From positions 1 through 14,420 of the forward strand of contig CATZIR010000005.1 in NCBI GenBank assembly GCA_958420145.1: DNA of 14,420 nucleotides, in the 5' to 3' direction. This document shows positions 1 through 7,335 of the stretch, piece by piece (the first letter of the stretch is position 1; every line of letters begins with the position of its first letter). The notes beneath the pieces were generated by a model. The model was given only the letters and a program-made list of their open reading frames with translations, was not told the DNA's origin and did not search any database. Made by a program: the position numbers and the translations under genes. The stretch comes from an uncultured Eubacteriales bacterium (GTDB lineage Bacteria; Bacillota; Clostridia; Christensenellales; UBA1242).

Positions 1-1
1 C

Positions 2-3000
2 AACCTAAATCAACTACTCGAACTTGTTGGTGAACTAAAAATAGACGAGCAAGGTGCGAGATTTTCTAAAAACGGAATAAACTTAGAACTTTCAACCAAA
101 AACGGAGAGTTCGACAAAATTGTTGCAAGTTACAAAGACTTATTTAGCATTAACATCACGCTAAACGAAGCAATTAACAAAGTAGAACTCAACGAAGCAG
201 AGTTTAAAAACTTGCTCGAAGAAAACGCATTCAAACTTCTTCACGAACAAATAATCAAAAATAAGTGCTTGTCCTTAAAAGCCGATATGGTAGTTAATGG
301 CACATCAATTAGTGCATTACTAAAAGTAGATTGCGTAGACCAAATCAAAGTTCAACTAACTTTAGATGTTCTAGACAAGCAAATAAAATTAACAACGATA
401 GATGACACAGTATACCTAGAAGTAGAAAATATTCTAAAAGCAAAGGGTAGCATAGAGCAAATTATCAAATTTGCAAAAAACAACAAAATCATTCCACAAG
501 AAAGTGCTTCACTAGATTTTGACACAATCAAAAATATGGTTTTGTCTTTGCTAAAACAAAGCAATGTTCAATTTGAAATCACCCAAGAAGACGGACATAT
601 CAAAACTCTAAACTTTACAAATAGCAAAATTAGTGGAGACATATTCGTTGTTCCTTTTGAAGAAATCAATTTCGTAGAACAAGGCGAATATCAAGATGTA
701 GAAGACATTTGCTCGTTCGTGTATAACATACTAAATGTTATCAACGGCAAAAAACTAGCATTTGACATCATTGCTCACCATGATAGTTACGACATCGCTG
801 GAAAAGTTCAATATATTAATGGCCAATTGCAAGCTATTTTGCAAACACAAGTTATAGACAAAAATTTGATTGTAGAACTTGATAACGACACTATCTACAT
901 CAACTTCGACGGATTGAAACTCAAGACAACAATAAACAACCTAAAAGATTTGGCTGGTAGCATACAAGATTGTTTTGGCATAGACCTAAACGAAATCTTA
1001 AGCCAAACAGACATAGACTTAGACGAAATTTTGTCTAACCTAAGAATCAACTTTAATAGTGACGGACTAAAAGTTATCTACGACAAACTTGTCGCCAGCG
1101 TAGACCCTAAAACTCTCACTGCCAACTTTAGTTACGACAGCACTTTGAGTGGACAAATCGCACTCACACAAGAATTTAGTCTTAGCCAAAAAGTGGGCTA
1201 CATCGACTTAGATATTCTAAACCCACTACTAAAAGCGACCCTTAGAACATTAAAAAATCGTTCAATTAGTGGCAAAGTCAATGTTTCAATAGAACTATTT
1301 GGCGAAGCAAATCTTCTTGATATCGACTACGCTCTTTCTATCAAAAATCAAAAACTTATTGGTTATATTCACACTTACTTCAAGGGCCTAAAAGTTAGTG
1401 CTTACCTAGATGATAAGGACATATATCTAGATATTGCAAGTCTAAAAGCACACTTTAATATGGACAACCTAGACGAAATTATTGAATGGATTAACAAAAC
1501 ATTTGAGCAAAATATCTCATTTGATATGAACCACTTGCTATCTGTCGACAAACTAAAAGATATTAGTTTTGATATAATCAAAAATGTAATAACTTCAAAC
1601 AATAACGCTGTAATAACATTTACTAACGACTTAGAAATTAGCCTAAGTTACGACGAATACATACGAAAAGTAAACTTTGTTCAAGGAACAAAACAGGCCG
1701 AACTTACTTGCACAAATTTTGAAGATATTTCGCTTGATATCAACAAGGCAGAGTTCAAGGAATTTGACTTCTACACAACAATTATTGATAACATTTATCA
1801 ATTAGTAAAATCAAAACAATACGACATCAATGCTAGCGTAAAAACTTATACTGGTAGCACACTCACAAACAGTATTGATACTAAAGTTCAATTAGATATT
1901 ACTTCATTACTAAACGCTTATGTCGACGTCTTGGGACTAGACGAGCAAATCACTGCCAACTACTCAAACAAAATGCTATATGTTAGATATGGTGGAGTGA
2001 ATGGACTAAAACTATCAATCGAAGAAAGTGCTTTGCAAGAAATTTTATCTATCATTTGCAGTGCATTAAAAATTGATACATCTTCTATCCCATTCCTAGA
2101 TGAATTCTTAACAAAAGAGAATATCGACACTGGCAACTTATCTTCTATTATGCCAAAGGTGGAACTAAGCAACCCACTGCAATATTTGGAATACATCGAA
2201 GGCTTCAACCTAACAGACGACTATTTTGTTATTACTCTAAAAACAAGCAAACTAACAAATGTTCAAACAGACAAAAAATCAGCAATCAAACTTTACTACA
2301 AAGACGGCAAAATTTTGAGCCTAGAACTTGAAAACTTATTCACAAGCAAAGACTCAACCGACTTTATTAGTGCTAAACTCACACTAAACGAATTTACTAC
2401 CGTTAAGGACATCGAAGACAAAGGCACATACATCAACATTTCTAATTCTAAAGACCTAATTCGTGCATTCGTAAACACTTCTAATCTTAGCGACTGGCAC
2501 ATTAGTGGCAAGGTTAAACTAGACATCAAACTAGGTAGTTTAGAAATCAAGGCAGCCACAGTTAATGTCGACGCAAAAATCACTTTAGACGAAAACAAAA
2601 AGCCAACAATTCAAGTGTTAATTTCTGGCTACCCACTAATTGGTGGACTAAACAACAAAAACACAAACGGTGTTGGTGGCACTGGACTTGGTGCAATCTC
2701 AATTAGAGAGCGTGCAATCCTAATTGCCTACCAAGACGGCGAAATCTATCTAAAAACCCGTGACGAAAAATGGGGCGCATATAAAGAACTAAATAGAACC
2801 ACAAGAATCACTCCAAGCACAATAGTTGACAACCTATCATACTACATTCAATACATCATGGGCTTTACCGACAGCATTCAATCCAAGATTGATAGTGCAA
2901 TCCAAAAGAGTATGTCATACGAAGGCGAAACCAACTACGGTAACATCATCGAAGAATACTCTAAATCAGGCAACAGCCACACAATAAAGATTAACCTAAA

Positions 3001-3226
3001 AGAACTTGCTCACAACGACGATATCGGCACTATGACGCTCGTTCTAACAACAATCAATAACGAATCAACAAATAACAAAGACTATATTTACAGAATTGAT
3101 TTAGACCTTAGACTTCTTGACGACTTGATGATTCTAAGAACCGAAAAAGGCGACACAAATAGTGGACTATATCTAACAGATATCGGTTCAAAACTAAACC
3201 TTAGTGATGCAGAAGATTTATTCCTT
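2..3226 (+). repeat. Diverged protein repeat modules (five plus the tail of a sixth)
   Basis: By eye, modules begin near 266, 758, 1265, 1820 and 2501, with the end of an earlier copy at 2-265. Module starts carry related strands such as 'ISGKVNVSI' (about 1265), 'ISGKVKLDI' (about 2501), 'YDINASV' (about 1820) and 'SLKADMVV' (about 270). About 45 residues later comes a 'DDTVYLEV', 'DNDTIYINF', 'DDKDIYLDI', 'SNKMLYVRY' or 'QDGEIYLKT' strand, then helices such as 'NLDEIIEWINKTF'. Lengths grow from about 165 to about 240 residues. DNA identity is low, so these are old protein-level duplications and not recent DNA repeats. The strand-helix-helix-strand order recalls LolA/LppX-type lipid-binding folds, but that is a guess from secondary structure only. 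Confidence 0.65.
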
Positions 3227-4582
3227 CTTCACATAAAGAACAACTTTGGTTTAGACGGAGAATATGAAAAGGTTGGTTCAGGCGCTTGGCAACAAGAAAA
3301 TTCTGGCACAAGAGCAGTCAAATTTATTCTAGAAGGCAACACTATTTCTACTCAAACTGGCAATGTCGCATCGCCATTAACTAAACCTACAATGACCGAT
3401 ATAATTGATGACGATGGAATTACAAGAAATGTGTATAAGTTCGTTGGTTGGTTCTACGACACAGATTTCACAAACGAATTTACCTACGACACTTTCCCTA
3501 GATACGACACCGAAGTATATGCAAAATACGAACTCATTCAAACAAAATATCATGCAGTCGTTCATTTTGTAACTAACAAAGATGTTGTGGTAGACGACCT
3601 AACTGGCTTTATTGGAGACAACTTAGTTCTTCCAGCACTAAGCAACATCGAAATTGTTCAAGACGAAAACACTTCTATTTTATGTGAATTCGTTGGTTGG
3701 ACAGACGAAAACGGCAATATCTACACAGAACAAACATTTGTTTCTAGCAGTCTCACACTATTTGCTAAGTGGAACGAAGTAATCACAAAAACATACCAAG
3801 TTCAAATCATAAGTGGTGGAGAAACTGTGTATGACGGAAAAGTAGCAAGTGGCACAACATTTATGTTCCCAGCATTGCCTTGCTTTAACGAAAACACTCT
3901 ATACTACACAAGTTCTAACTTCGATGAAACCACAAGAGTAACAGACTTTACAGTTGATAGCGACAAGGTTTGGTATGCAAAAAATATGTATACCGTTACA
4001 ATCTCGTCTAACTACACAACCAAGGGTGGTAACTTATACCTAAGCACTCAAACTTTGTATGAGCAGTCGGTGGTTACCCTACCTACTTATGCTAACTATA
4101 CAGTAGACAAAGGAACATACTACACAGAGTTTAACTTTATTGGCTGGCAAGAAGAAGACTCATCGCAAATTATCACAAACAGCGTCATCACTCCAAGCAA
4201 AAATGTAACATACAATGCAGTTTGGAAAGTGACCGACTATGTCGTAGTAACATTCAATGCTTCTGCTTGGTCAAACCCAGCATGGTGGACTATAACAAAA
4301 AATATTAGACATATATCTAATAGTTCAGTTTCAAACACAAACAACAATTCTATCAAAGTTGAAAAAGGTTCAACAATAAACTTGACATCGTACAAGGCAA
4401 CTTGCACATATGGTTACAAAGCCTTTGGTATAGAAAAGAAATATAATTTTGAAACAGTCGCTTGGGCTGATACTGTTAAAAACTTATACGACACTGCTGT
4501 AAGTTCTCAAAAATATGACGGACCTACCGAGATAACAGTTAACTGCCATATGACGCTAGAACCTGTTTGGAAGCATGTATAA
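2..4582 (+). CDS. Giant modular surface/secreted protein, 3' part (5' end outside window)
   Basis: The frame is open from base 2 to the TAA at 4580-4582, giving 1526 visible residues. The true start and any signal peptide lie upstream. A TTG at 212 is in frame but has no ribosome binding site and sits mid-module, so it is not the start. The first part, to about 3226, is built of long repeated modules: beta-strand-like stretches, a 'D-[DN]-x-[IL]-Y-[LIV]' strand, two amphipathic helices, then more strands. From about 3299 to the end lie five units resembling Listeria-Bacteroides (InlB B) repeats, three with the '[FV][VI]GW' core (near 3440, 3688 and 4136) and with 'AKW' or 'AVWK' type ends. 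No LPxTG motif, SLH domain or terminal membrane helix is seen; the protein simply stops after the last unit. B repeats are typical of extracellular Gram-positive proteins, so export is inferred. The function of the modules is unknown. A strong terminator follows. Confidence 0.85.
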   Translation, partial: NLNQLLELVGELKIDEQGARFSKNGINLELSTKNGEFDKIVASYKDLFSINITLNEAINKVELNEAEFKNLLEENAFKLLHEQIIKNKCLSLKADMVVNGTSISALLKVDCVDQIKVQLTLDVLDKQIKLTTIDDTVYLEVENILKAKGSIEQIIKFAKNNKIIPQESASLDFDTIKNMVLSLLKQSNVQFEITQEDGHIKTLNFTNSKISGDIFVVPFEEINFVEQGEYQDVEDICSFVYNILNVINGKKLAFDIIAHHDSYDIAGKVQYINGQLQAILQTQVIDKNLIVELDNDTIYINFDGLKLKTTINNLKDLAGSIQDCFGIDLNEILSQTDIDLDEILSNLRINFNSDGLKVIYDKLVASVDPKTLTANFSYDSTLSGQIALTQEFSLSQKVGYIDLDILNPLLKATLRTLKNRSISGKVNVSIELFGEANLLDIDYALSIKNQKLIGYIHTYFKGLKVSAYLDDKDIYLDIASLKAHFNMDNLDEIIEWINKTFEQNISFDMNHLLSVDKLKDISFDIIKNVITSNNNAVITFTNDLEISLSYDEYIRKVNFVQGTKQAELTCTNFEDISLDINKAEFKEFDFYTTIIDNIYQLVKSKQYDINASVKTYTGSTLTNSIDTKVQLDITSLLNAYVDVLGLDEQITANYSNKMLYVRYGGVNGLKLSIEESALQEILSIICSALKIDTSSIPFLDEFLTKENIDTGNLSSIMPKVELSNPLQYLEYIEGFNLTDDYFVITLKTSKLTNVQTDKKSAIKLYYKDGKILSLELENLFTSKDSTDFISAKLTLNEFTTVKDIEDKGTYINISNSKDLIRAFVNTSNLSDWHISGKVKLDIKLGSLEIKAATVNVDAKITLDENKKPTIQVLISGYPLIGGLNNKNTNGVGGTGLGAISIRERAILIAYQDGEIYLKTRDEKWGAYKELNRTTRITPSTIVDNLSYYIQYIMGFTDSIQSKIDSAIQKSMSYEGETNYGNIIEEYSKSGNSHTIKINLKELAHNDDIGTMTLVLTTINNESTNNKDYIYRIDLDLRLLDDLMILRTEKGDTNSGLYLTDIGSKLNLSDAEDLFLLHIKNNFGLDGEYEKVGSGAWQQENSGTRAVKFILEGNTISTQTGNVASPLTKPTMTDIIDDDGITRNVYKFVGWFYDTDFTNEFTYDTFPRYDTEVYAKYELIQTKYHAVVHFVTNKDVVVDDLTGFIGDNLVLPALSNIEIVQDENTSILCEFVGWTDENGNIYTEQTFVSSSLTLFAKWNEVITKTYQVQIISGGETVYDGKVASGTTFMFPALPCFNENTLYYTSSNFDETTRVTDFTVDSDKVWYAKNMYTVTISSNYTTKGGNLYLSTQTLYEQSVVTLPTYANYTVDKGTYYTEFNFIGWQEEDSSQIITNSVITPSKNVTYNAVWKVTDYVVVTFNASAWSNPAWWTITKNIRHISNSSVSNTNNNSIKVEKGSTINLTSYKATCTYGYKAFGIEKKYNFETVAWADTVKNLYDTAVSSQKYDGPTEITVNCHMTLEPVWKHV
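3299..4579 (+). repeat. Five InlB B-repeat-like units
   Basis: The approximate units are 3299-3532, 3545-3775, 3791-3985, 3986-4228 and 4235-4579. Each begins with a short strand ('VKFIL', 'VVHFV', 'VQIIS', 'VTISS', 'VVVTF'). Units 1, 2 and 4 reach a '[FV][VI]GW' core and end in 'AKYE', 'AKWN' or 'AVWK'. Unit 3 lacks the GW core and ends in 'WYAKN'. Unit 5 is longer and degenerate ('TVAWAD', ending 'EPVWKHV'). This fits the Flg_new/Listeria-Bacteroides repeat family, a small beta-grasp-like spacer common at the C-terminus of cell-surface proteins. Confidence 0.8.
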
Positions 4583-4588
4583 ACACAA

Positions 4589-4620
4589 AAACACATTGAA
4601 TTTCTTCAGTGTGTTTTTTA
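4589..4620 (+). terminator. Intrinsic terminator of the giant surface gene
   Basis: A 12-bp stem (4589-4600 with 4605-4616, one T-G wobble) closes a TTTC loop and runs into six T at 4614-4619. It begins 6 bases after the TAA. Confidence 0.85.
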
Positions 4621-4692
4621 TATAAGTGTTTAACTGAAACTTTCCATTCTGTTTTTATGTATAAATTTTGTTTTAACAAAAAAGGATATTCA

Positions 4693-4737
4693 ATGCTAAA
4701 CTGGTTCAATTTTAAGCAATATTTTGCAAATAAGTGA
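4693..4737 (+). CDS. Possible 14-residue peptide MLNWFNFKQYFANK
   Basis: An ATG at 4693 is preceded by an AAAGGAT-type ribosome binding site at 4680-4686, 6 bases away, and the frame closes at TGA 4735-4737. The peptide is aromatic-rich (one W, three F, one Y). It lies between the terminator of the giant gene and the promoter at 4829. No convincing promoter precedes it. It could be a real small protein or a chance pairing of a purine stretch with an ATG. Chance is the simpler explanation. Confidence 0.2.
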   Translation: MLNWFNFKQYFANK

Positions 4738-4741
4738 AAAC

Positions 4742-4799
4742 TTCATACAAAACCTTTATATAATTATATGAATAGTTCATACATTTATATAATAATATA
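4742..4799. repeat. Imperfect AT-rich direct repeat
   Basis: TTCATAC occurs at 4742-4748 and 4776-4782, each followed by a TTTATATAAT-like stretch (about 4755 and 4784). The copies are 34 bases apart. This could be a duplicated regulatory element or simply low-complexity sequence upstream of the promoter. Confidence 0.35.
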
Positions 4800-4828
4800 A
4801 CAATATCATCCAAAATCGGCGAAAACGT

Positions 4829-4857
4829 TTGCTAAATGAGAATTAGTTTAATATAAT
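4829..4857 (+). promoter_or_regulatory. Sigma-70-type promoter for the membrane gene cluster
   Basis: The -35 box is TTGCTA (4829-4834), with a 17-base spacer and a perfect -10 TATAAT (4852-4857). The predicted start near 4864 leaves a leader of only about 15 bases, just enough for the AAAGGGGA ribosome binding site at 4866-4873. Confidence 0.7.
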
Positions 4858-4878
4858 AAAAATATAAAGGGGACAAAA

Positions 4879-5310
4879 ATGAACAAAAAATATGCAAGCA
4901 TATATACTGCACATTTTGGAAAAATAGCATCTAATATGACAATCTTAGGGCTTTCGCTTATGATTGCCATACTGCTAGGAACGATTCTATCAATGATGTT
5001 TTCCGTGCTTATGTTCTTCCTAGCGATTGCTATTATTTTTGCAACACTAGGACTAATTTTTCTATCAAAACCAAACTTTTTGAAAAACTGGCTTTCTAAT
5101 ACCGACGGAACACTTGCTTTTGCTGGGGAGTGTTGGAAAGCATTCCCATATATTTGGGCTGTTACTTTAGTTATGAGTATCGTGTCGCTAGTAACACTAT
5201 GCTTGCAAAAAGAAGAACGCACCACGGGAAGAATTGTATTTTCTAGCATAATGATAGGCTTGTCTGTTATTCTAGGAATAATATACTTGGTTTCAGGGGG
5301 TAACAACTAA
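4879..5310 (+). CDS. Small four-helix integral membrane protein, unknown function
   Basis: 143 residues. The ATG follows an AAAGGGGA ribosome binding site at 4866-4873. I see four hydrophobic segments at about residues 20-40, 42-63, 88-109 and 118-138. Between helices 2 and 3 is a loop of about 25 residues ('SKPNFLKNWLSNTDGT') and between helices 3 and 4 a short charged loop ('QKEERTTGR'). By the positive-inside rule both termini are probably cytoplasmic. No enzyme motif is visible and I do not recognise the family. The stop codon overlaps the next start (TAATG at 5308-5312), so this is the first gene of a translationally coupled cluster and its product may act with the next one. An antiparallel open frame over the same bases has no ribosome binding site and looks like a shadow. 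Confidence 0.8.
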   Translation: MNKKYASIYTAHFGKIASNMTILGLSLMIAILLGTILSMMFSVLMFFLAIAIIFATLGLIFLSKPNFLKNWLSNTDGTLAFAGECWKAFPYIWAVTLVMSIVSLVTLCLQKEERTTGRIVFSSIMIGLSVILGIIYLVSGGNN

Positions 5311-5804
5311 TGAAAACTCTCAATCTAAAAATTCAGGGCGCACAAGGTCTAAAACCACACATAACCGTGGACGGCAAAACAGTGCATTATAAGCGCAACA
5401 AATTCAACAACATCGAAATCACTCACCAAACCGAAAAAGATAGCGTAGAAGTGAGCATTAGCAATGTTCTAGAAATTTTAGGACCCTGCTGGTGGCTTGT
5501 TCAAATGGCTTTCTTTGTTATTTCGCTATTTGGGATACTAAACCCAAAACTAGAAAAAACTTTTTACGAAGTCAACTACAAAGCAAAGATAAATCTCTTA
5601 GAAGACGAGAACGATATCTTAGTAAAATTCCTTCCAACTCAAGAGACAGCAATGCAATGTGACAGCGAGAATGTCGAAGTTTTGACTAATGAATGTTTAA
5701 TTAGTGAAAAAGCAAAAAAACGCAATAAAATTCTAAAAATTTCTAAAATACTATCGTGGCTTTTGCTCATAGTAGCAATATTGCTAATTGTAATTATAAG
5801 GTAG
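5310..5804 (+). CDS. Two-helix membrane protein with beta-rich domain, unknown function
   Basis: 164 residues. The start overlaps the previous stop as TAATG, with AGGGGG at 5295-5300 as ribosome binding site. The N-terminal ~50 residues look like beta strands ('MKTLNLKIQG', 'HITVDGKTVHY', 'SVEVSISNVL'). A hydrophobic segment follows at about 57-77, including a 'GPCWWL' turn. Then comes a second strand-rich, acidic stretch (about 83-110), a linker, a basic patch 'KAKKRNK' and a final membrane helix at about 145-163 ending in 'IIR'. The membrane segment seems to be inserted between two halves of a beta domain. I do not know the family. The gene sits between a four-helix membrane protein and a LURP-one-like protein, so a shared envelope or lipid-related role is a reasonable inference only. 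Confidence 0.78.
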   Translation: MKTLNLKIQGAQGLKPHITVDGKTVHYKRNKFNNIEITHQTEKDSVEVSISNVLEILGPCWWLVQMAFFVISLFGILNPKLEKTFYEVNYKAKINLLEDENDILVKFLPTQETAMQCDSENVEVLTNECLISEKAKKRNKILKISKILSWLLLIVAILLIVIIR

Positions 5805-5811
5805 GTGAAAT

Positions 5812-6294
5812 ATGAAATTAACAGTAAAAAACAAATTTTTGTCTCTTGGTGGTGGCTCAAAAGTTTTAGACGAAACTGGAGCAGAAAAGTTCAAGGTAAA
5901 AGGCAAAATTTTTAGCATAAGACGAAAAAAGAAAATTTGCTCACTAGACGGCAAACTACTTTTTATAGTGAAAAACAAATTTTTTAACTGGTGGACTCAC
6001 ACAAGTTACATTTTGGACGCCGACAAAAAGTTGGTTGCAAGTGTTAAAAATAGGGGCTTTAAGGGTGGCTACGATGTCGTAAGTTCTACCGACGAAATTA
6101 GTATTGACGGTTGGGGAATGACTGGCTACACGGTTTATAAAAACGGCAAACAAGTTGGCACAGTAAAACCAAAAATAATGTCGATGACAGACACATACGA
6201 AGTTAATATCGATGATGCCGAAGACCCTGCTTTTGTGGTTGCAGTAGTTATCGCAATCGACAACATTAGCGACAAAGCATCAAAGTCGAGATAG
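5812..6294 (+). CDS. LURP-one-related / YxjI-like protein
   Basis: 160 residues, starting 7 bases after the previous stop; the ribosome binding site AGGTAGGTG overlaps that stop. The layout matches the LURP-one-related (LOR, tubby-like) family: an opening strand 'KLTVKNKFLSLGGGSKVLDETG', a second 'KVKGKIFSI', a 'CSLDGKLLFIVKNK' repeat, then a series of strands with glycine turns ('SISTDE'-like 'SSTDEISIDGWGM', 'YTVYKNGKQVGTVKPK'). It ends in a hydrophobic helix 'PAFVVAVVIAIDNI', which is buried in the barrel of solved members. The family shares the fold of phospholipid scramblases, but the bacterial function is not established. Third gene of the cluster, followed by a bidirectional terminator. 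Confidence 0.82.
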   Translation: MKLTVKNKFLSLGGGSKVLDETGAEKFKVKGKIFSIRRKKKICSLDGKLLFIVKNKFFNWWTHTSYILDADKKLVASVKNRGFKGGYDVVSSTDEISIDGWGMTGYTVYKNGKQVGTVKPKIMSMTDTYEVNIDDAEDPAFVVAVVIAIDNISDKASKSR

Positions 6295-6333
6295 TGACTA
6301 TAAGATAAGTTTAATAATATTAACAAAGATAAT

Positions 6334-6366
6334 AAAAAATGCAGACAAATTGTCTGCGTTTTTTTA
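6334..6366. terminator. Shared bidirectional terminator
   Basis: A perfect 7-bp stem GCAGACA / TGTCTGC (6341-6347 and 6351-6357) with an AAT loop. It is flanked by an A-run (6334-6339) and a T-run (from 6359), so it works as an intrinsic terminator on both strands. It serves the LURP-one gene (+) and the sufB-like gene (-). Confidence 0.88.
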
Positions 6367-6402
6367 TTTGCATCTTGCTTTTAACTCACAATATTTTGCT
6401 TT

Positions 6403-7323
6403 CTATTCCAACATAAAGCTTGCTATGATTGCGTCTTCGGCTTCTTTTTCGGTTAGTCCTAGTGTTTGAAGTTTAATAATCTCGTCGCCTGCAATTTTGC
6501 CTATCGCTGCTTCGTGAACCAATGTGCTGTCAATATGCATTGCTTTAATTTCTGGGGTAGATGTTATTTGTCCGTGGTCAATAACAATGCCGTCACATTC
6601 CACATGTCCAAAGCACTCGTTTTTGCCTTCTACAACACTCTTGAATGATTGCTTTGATGAGTTTTTTGCAACCGACCTAGACAATACTTCAACGCTACTT
6701 TTTCTGCCTTTTAGTTCCACTTTGAACATAGTCTTGGCTGTTTGTTTTTCGGTTGTTAGTATCTTTTCTTTTATGGTTAGTTTTGCGTTGTCACCTAATA
6801 CCGCATATGTTTTTCTATCGGCATAACTAACGCCCTTAATTTGTGTGGTTTCCATTTCCATAGCACTGCCGTTTTCCATATAAACTTTGGTGGTAGGGTT
6901 TAGCACACGCTCAGCATTTTCAGAACCAATACCAAGATGTTTTTCGATGTATTTTACTTTTGCGTTTTTTCCAATGTGGAAAGTATGAATACCGTCATGC
7001 TCACTTAGTTTGTTGGTGCAGTTATAAATTCCACAACCAGCAACGATTGTAACATCTGCGTTTTCGCCAATGTAAAAGTCGTTATAAACAACATCATTTA
7101 GTCCTGCTTCGCTGAGCATAACTGGAATATGCACGCTTTTACCTACAACATTTGGCTTGATAAAAATGTCTATTCCTGGCTCATCTTCTTTGGTTTTTAT
7201 CTCTATTTCGCTTGTAGATTTTCTGCTGTCTAACTTTCCGTTAACTCTAAAATTGTAAGCCCCTTGTGGTATTCTATCAAGGTCTGCAATTTGTTTTAAT
7301 AACTCACGATTAATTTTGTCCAT
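6403..7323 (-). CDS. sufB: Short SufB/SufD-family Fe-S scaffold protein (SmsB-like)
   Basis: 306 residues, well below the ~420-490 of classical SufB or SufD. It reads as the beta-helix core plus the conserved C-terminal helical region. The C-terminal motif series aligns with SufB: 'HVECDGIVID' (Cys243), a 'TPEI' turn, 'LVHEAAIGKIAGDEI' (His270, Glu271) and 'LGLTEKEAEDAIIASFM'. In E. coli SufB, Cys405 and Glu434 of these motifs are important for cluster assembly. Here the Cys, the His and that Glu appear kept, while the first residue of the EHEA motif is Val. Further candidate ligands are Cys97, Cys102, His109 and His113. With SufC it would form the scaffold that builds and passes on Fe-S clusters in the cytoplasm. 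It starts 12 bases after sufC, with an AGGAG ribosome binding site. The size and two-gene layout fit the SMS (SUF-like minimal system) type. Confidence 0.88.
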   Translation of the reverse strand: MDKINRELLKQIADLDRIPQGAYNFRVNGKLDSRKSTSEIEIKTKEDEPGIDIFIKPNVVGKSVHIPVMLSEAGLNDVVYNDFYIGENADVTIVAGCGIYNCTNKLSEHDGIHTFHIGKNAKVKYIEKHLGIGSENAERVLNPTTKVYMENGSAMEMETTQIKGVSYADRKTYAVLGDNAKLTIKEKILTTEKQTAKTMFKVELKGRKSSVEVLSRSVAKNSSKQSFKSVVEGKNECFGHVECDGIVIDHGQITSTPEIKAMHIDSTLVHEAAIGKIAGDEIIKLQTLGLTEKEAEDAIIASFMLE

Positions 7324-7335
7324 ATTCGCTCCTTA

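Noticed and set aside
212..214. TTG at 212 as start of the giant surface protein
   Set aside because: The frame is open to the window edge, the TTG has no ribosome binding site, and it falls inside a module junction.
2..4582. Frequent CTAG tetranucleotides, often rare in bacteria
   Set aside because: By rough count their number fits the AT-rich base composition and the preference for CTA leucine codons followed by GAN; no further signal is needed.
4848..5306. 152-residue open frame on the minus strand opposite the four-helix protein
   Set aside because: No ribosome binding site, no family resemblance, and it covers a strong plus-strand promoter and gene; it is an antisense shadow.
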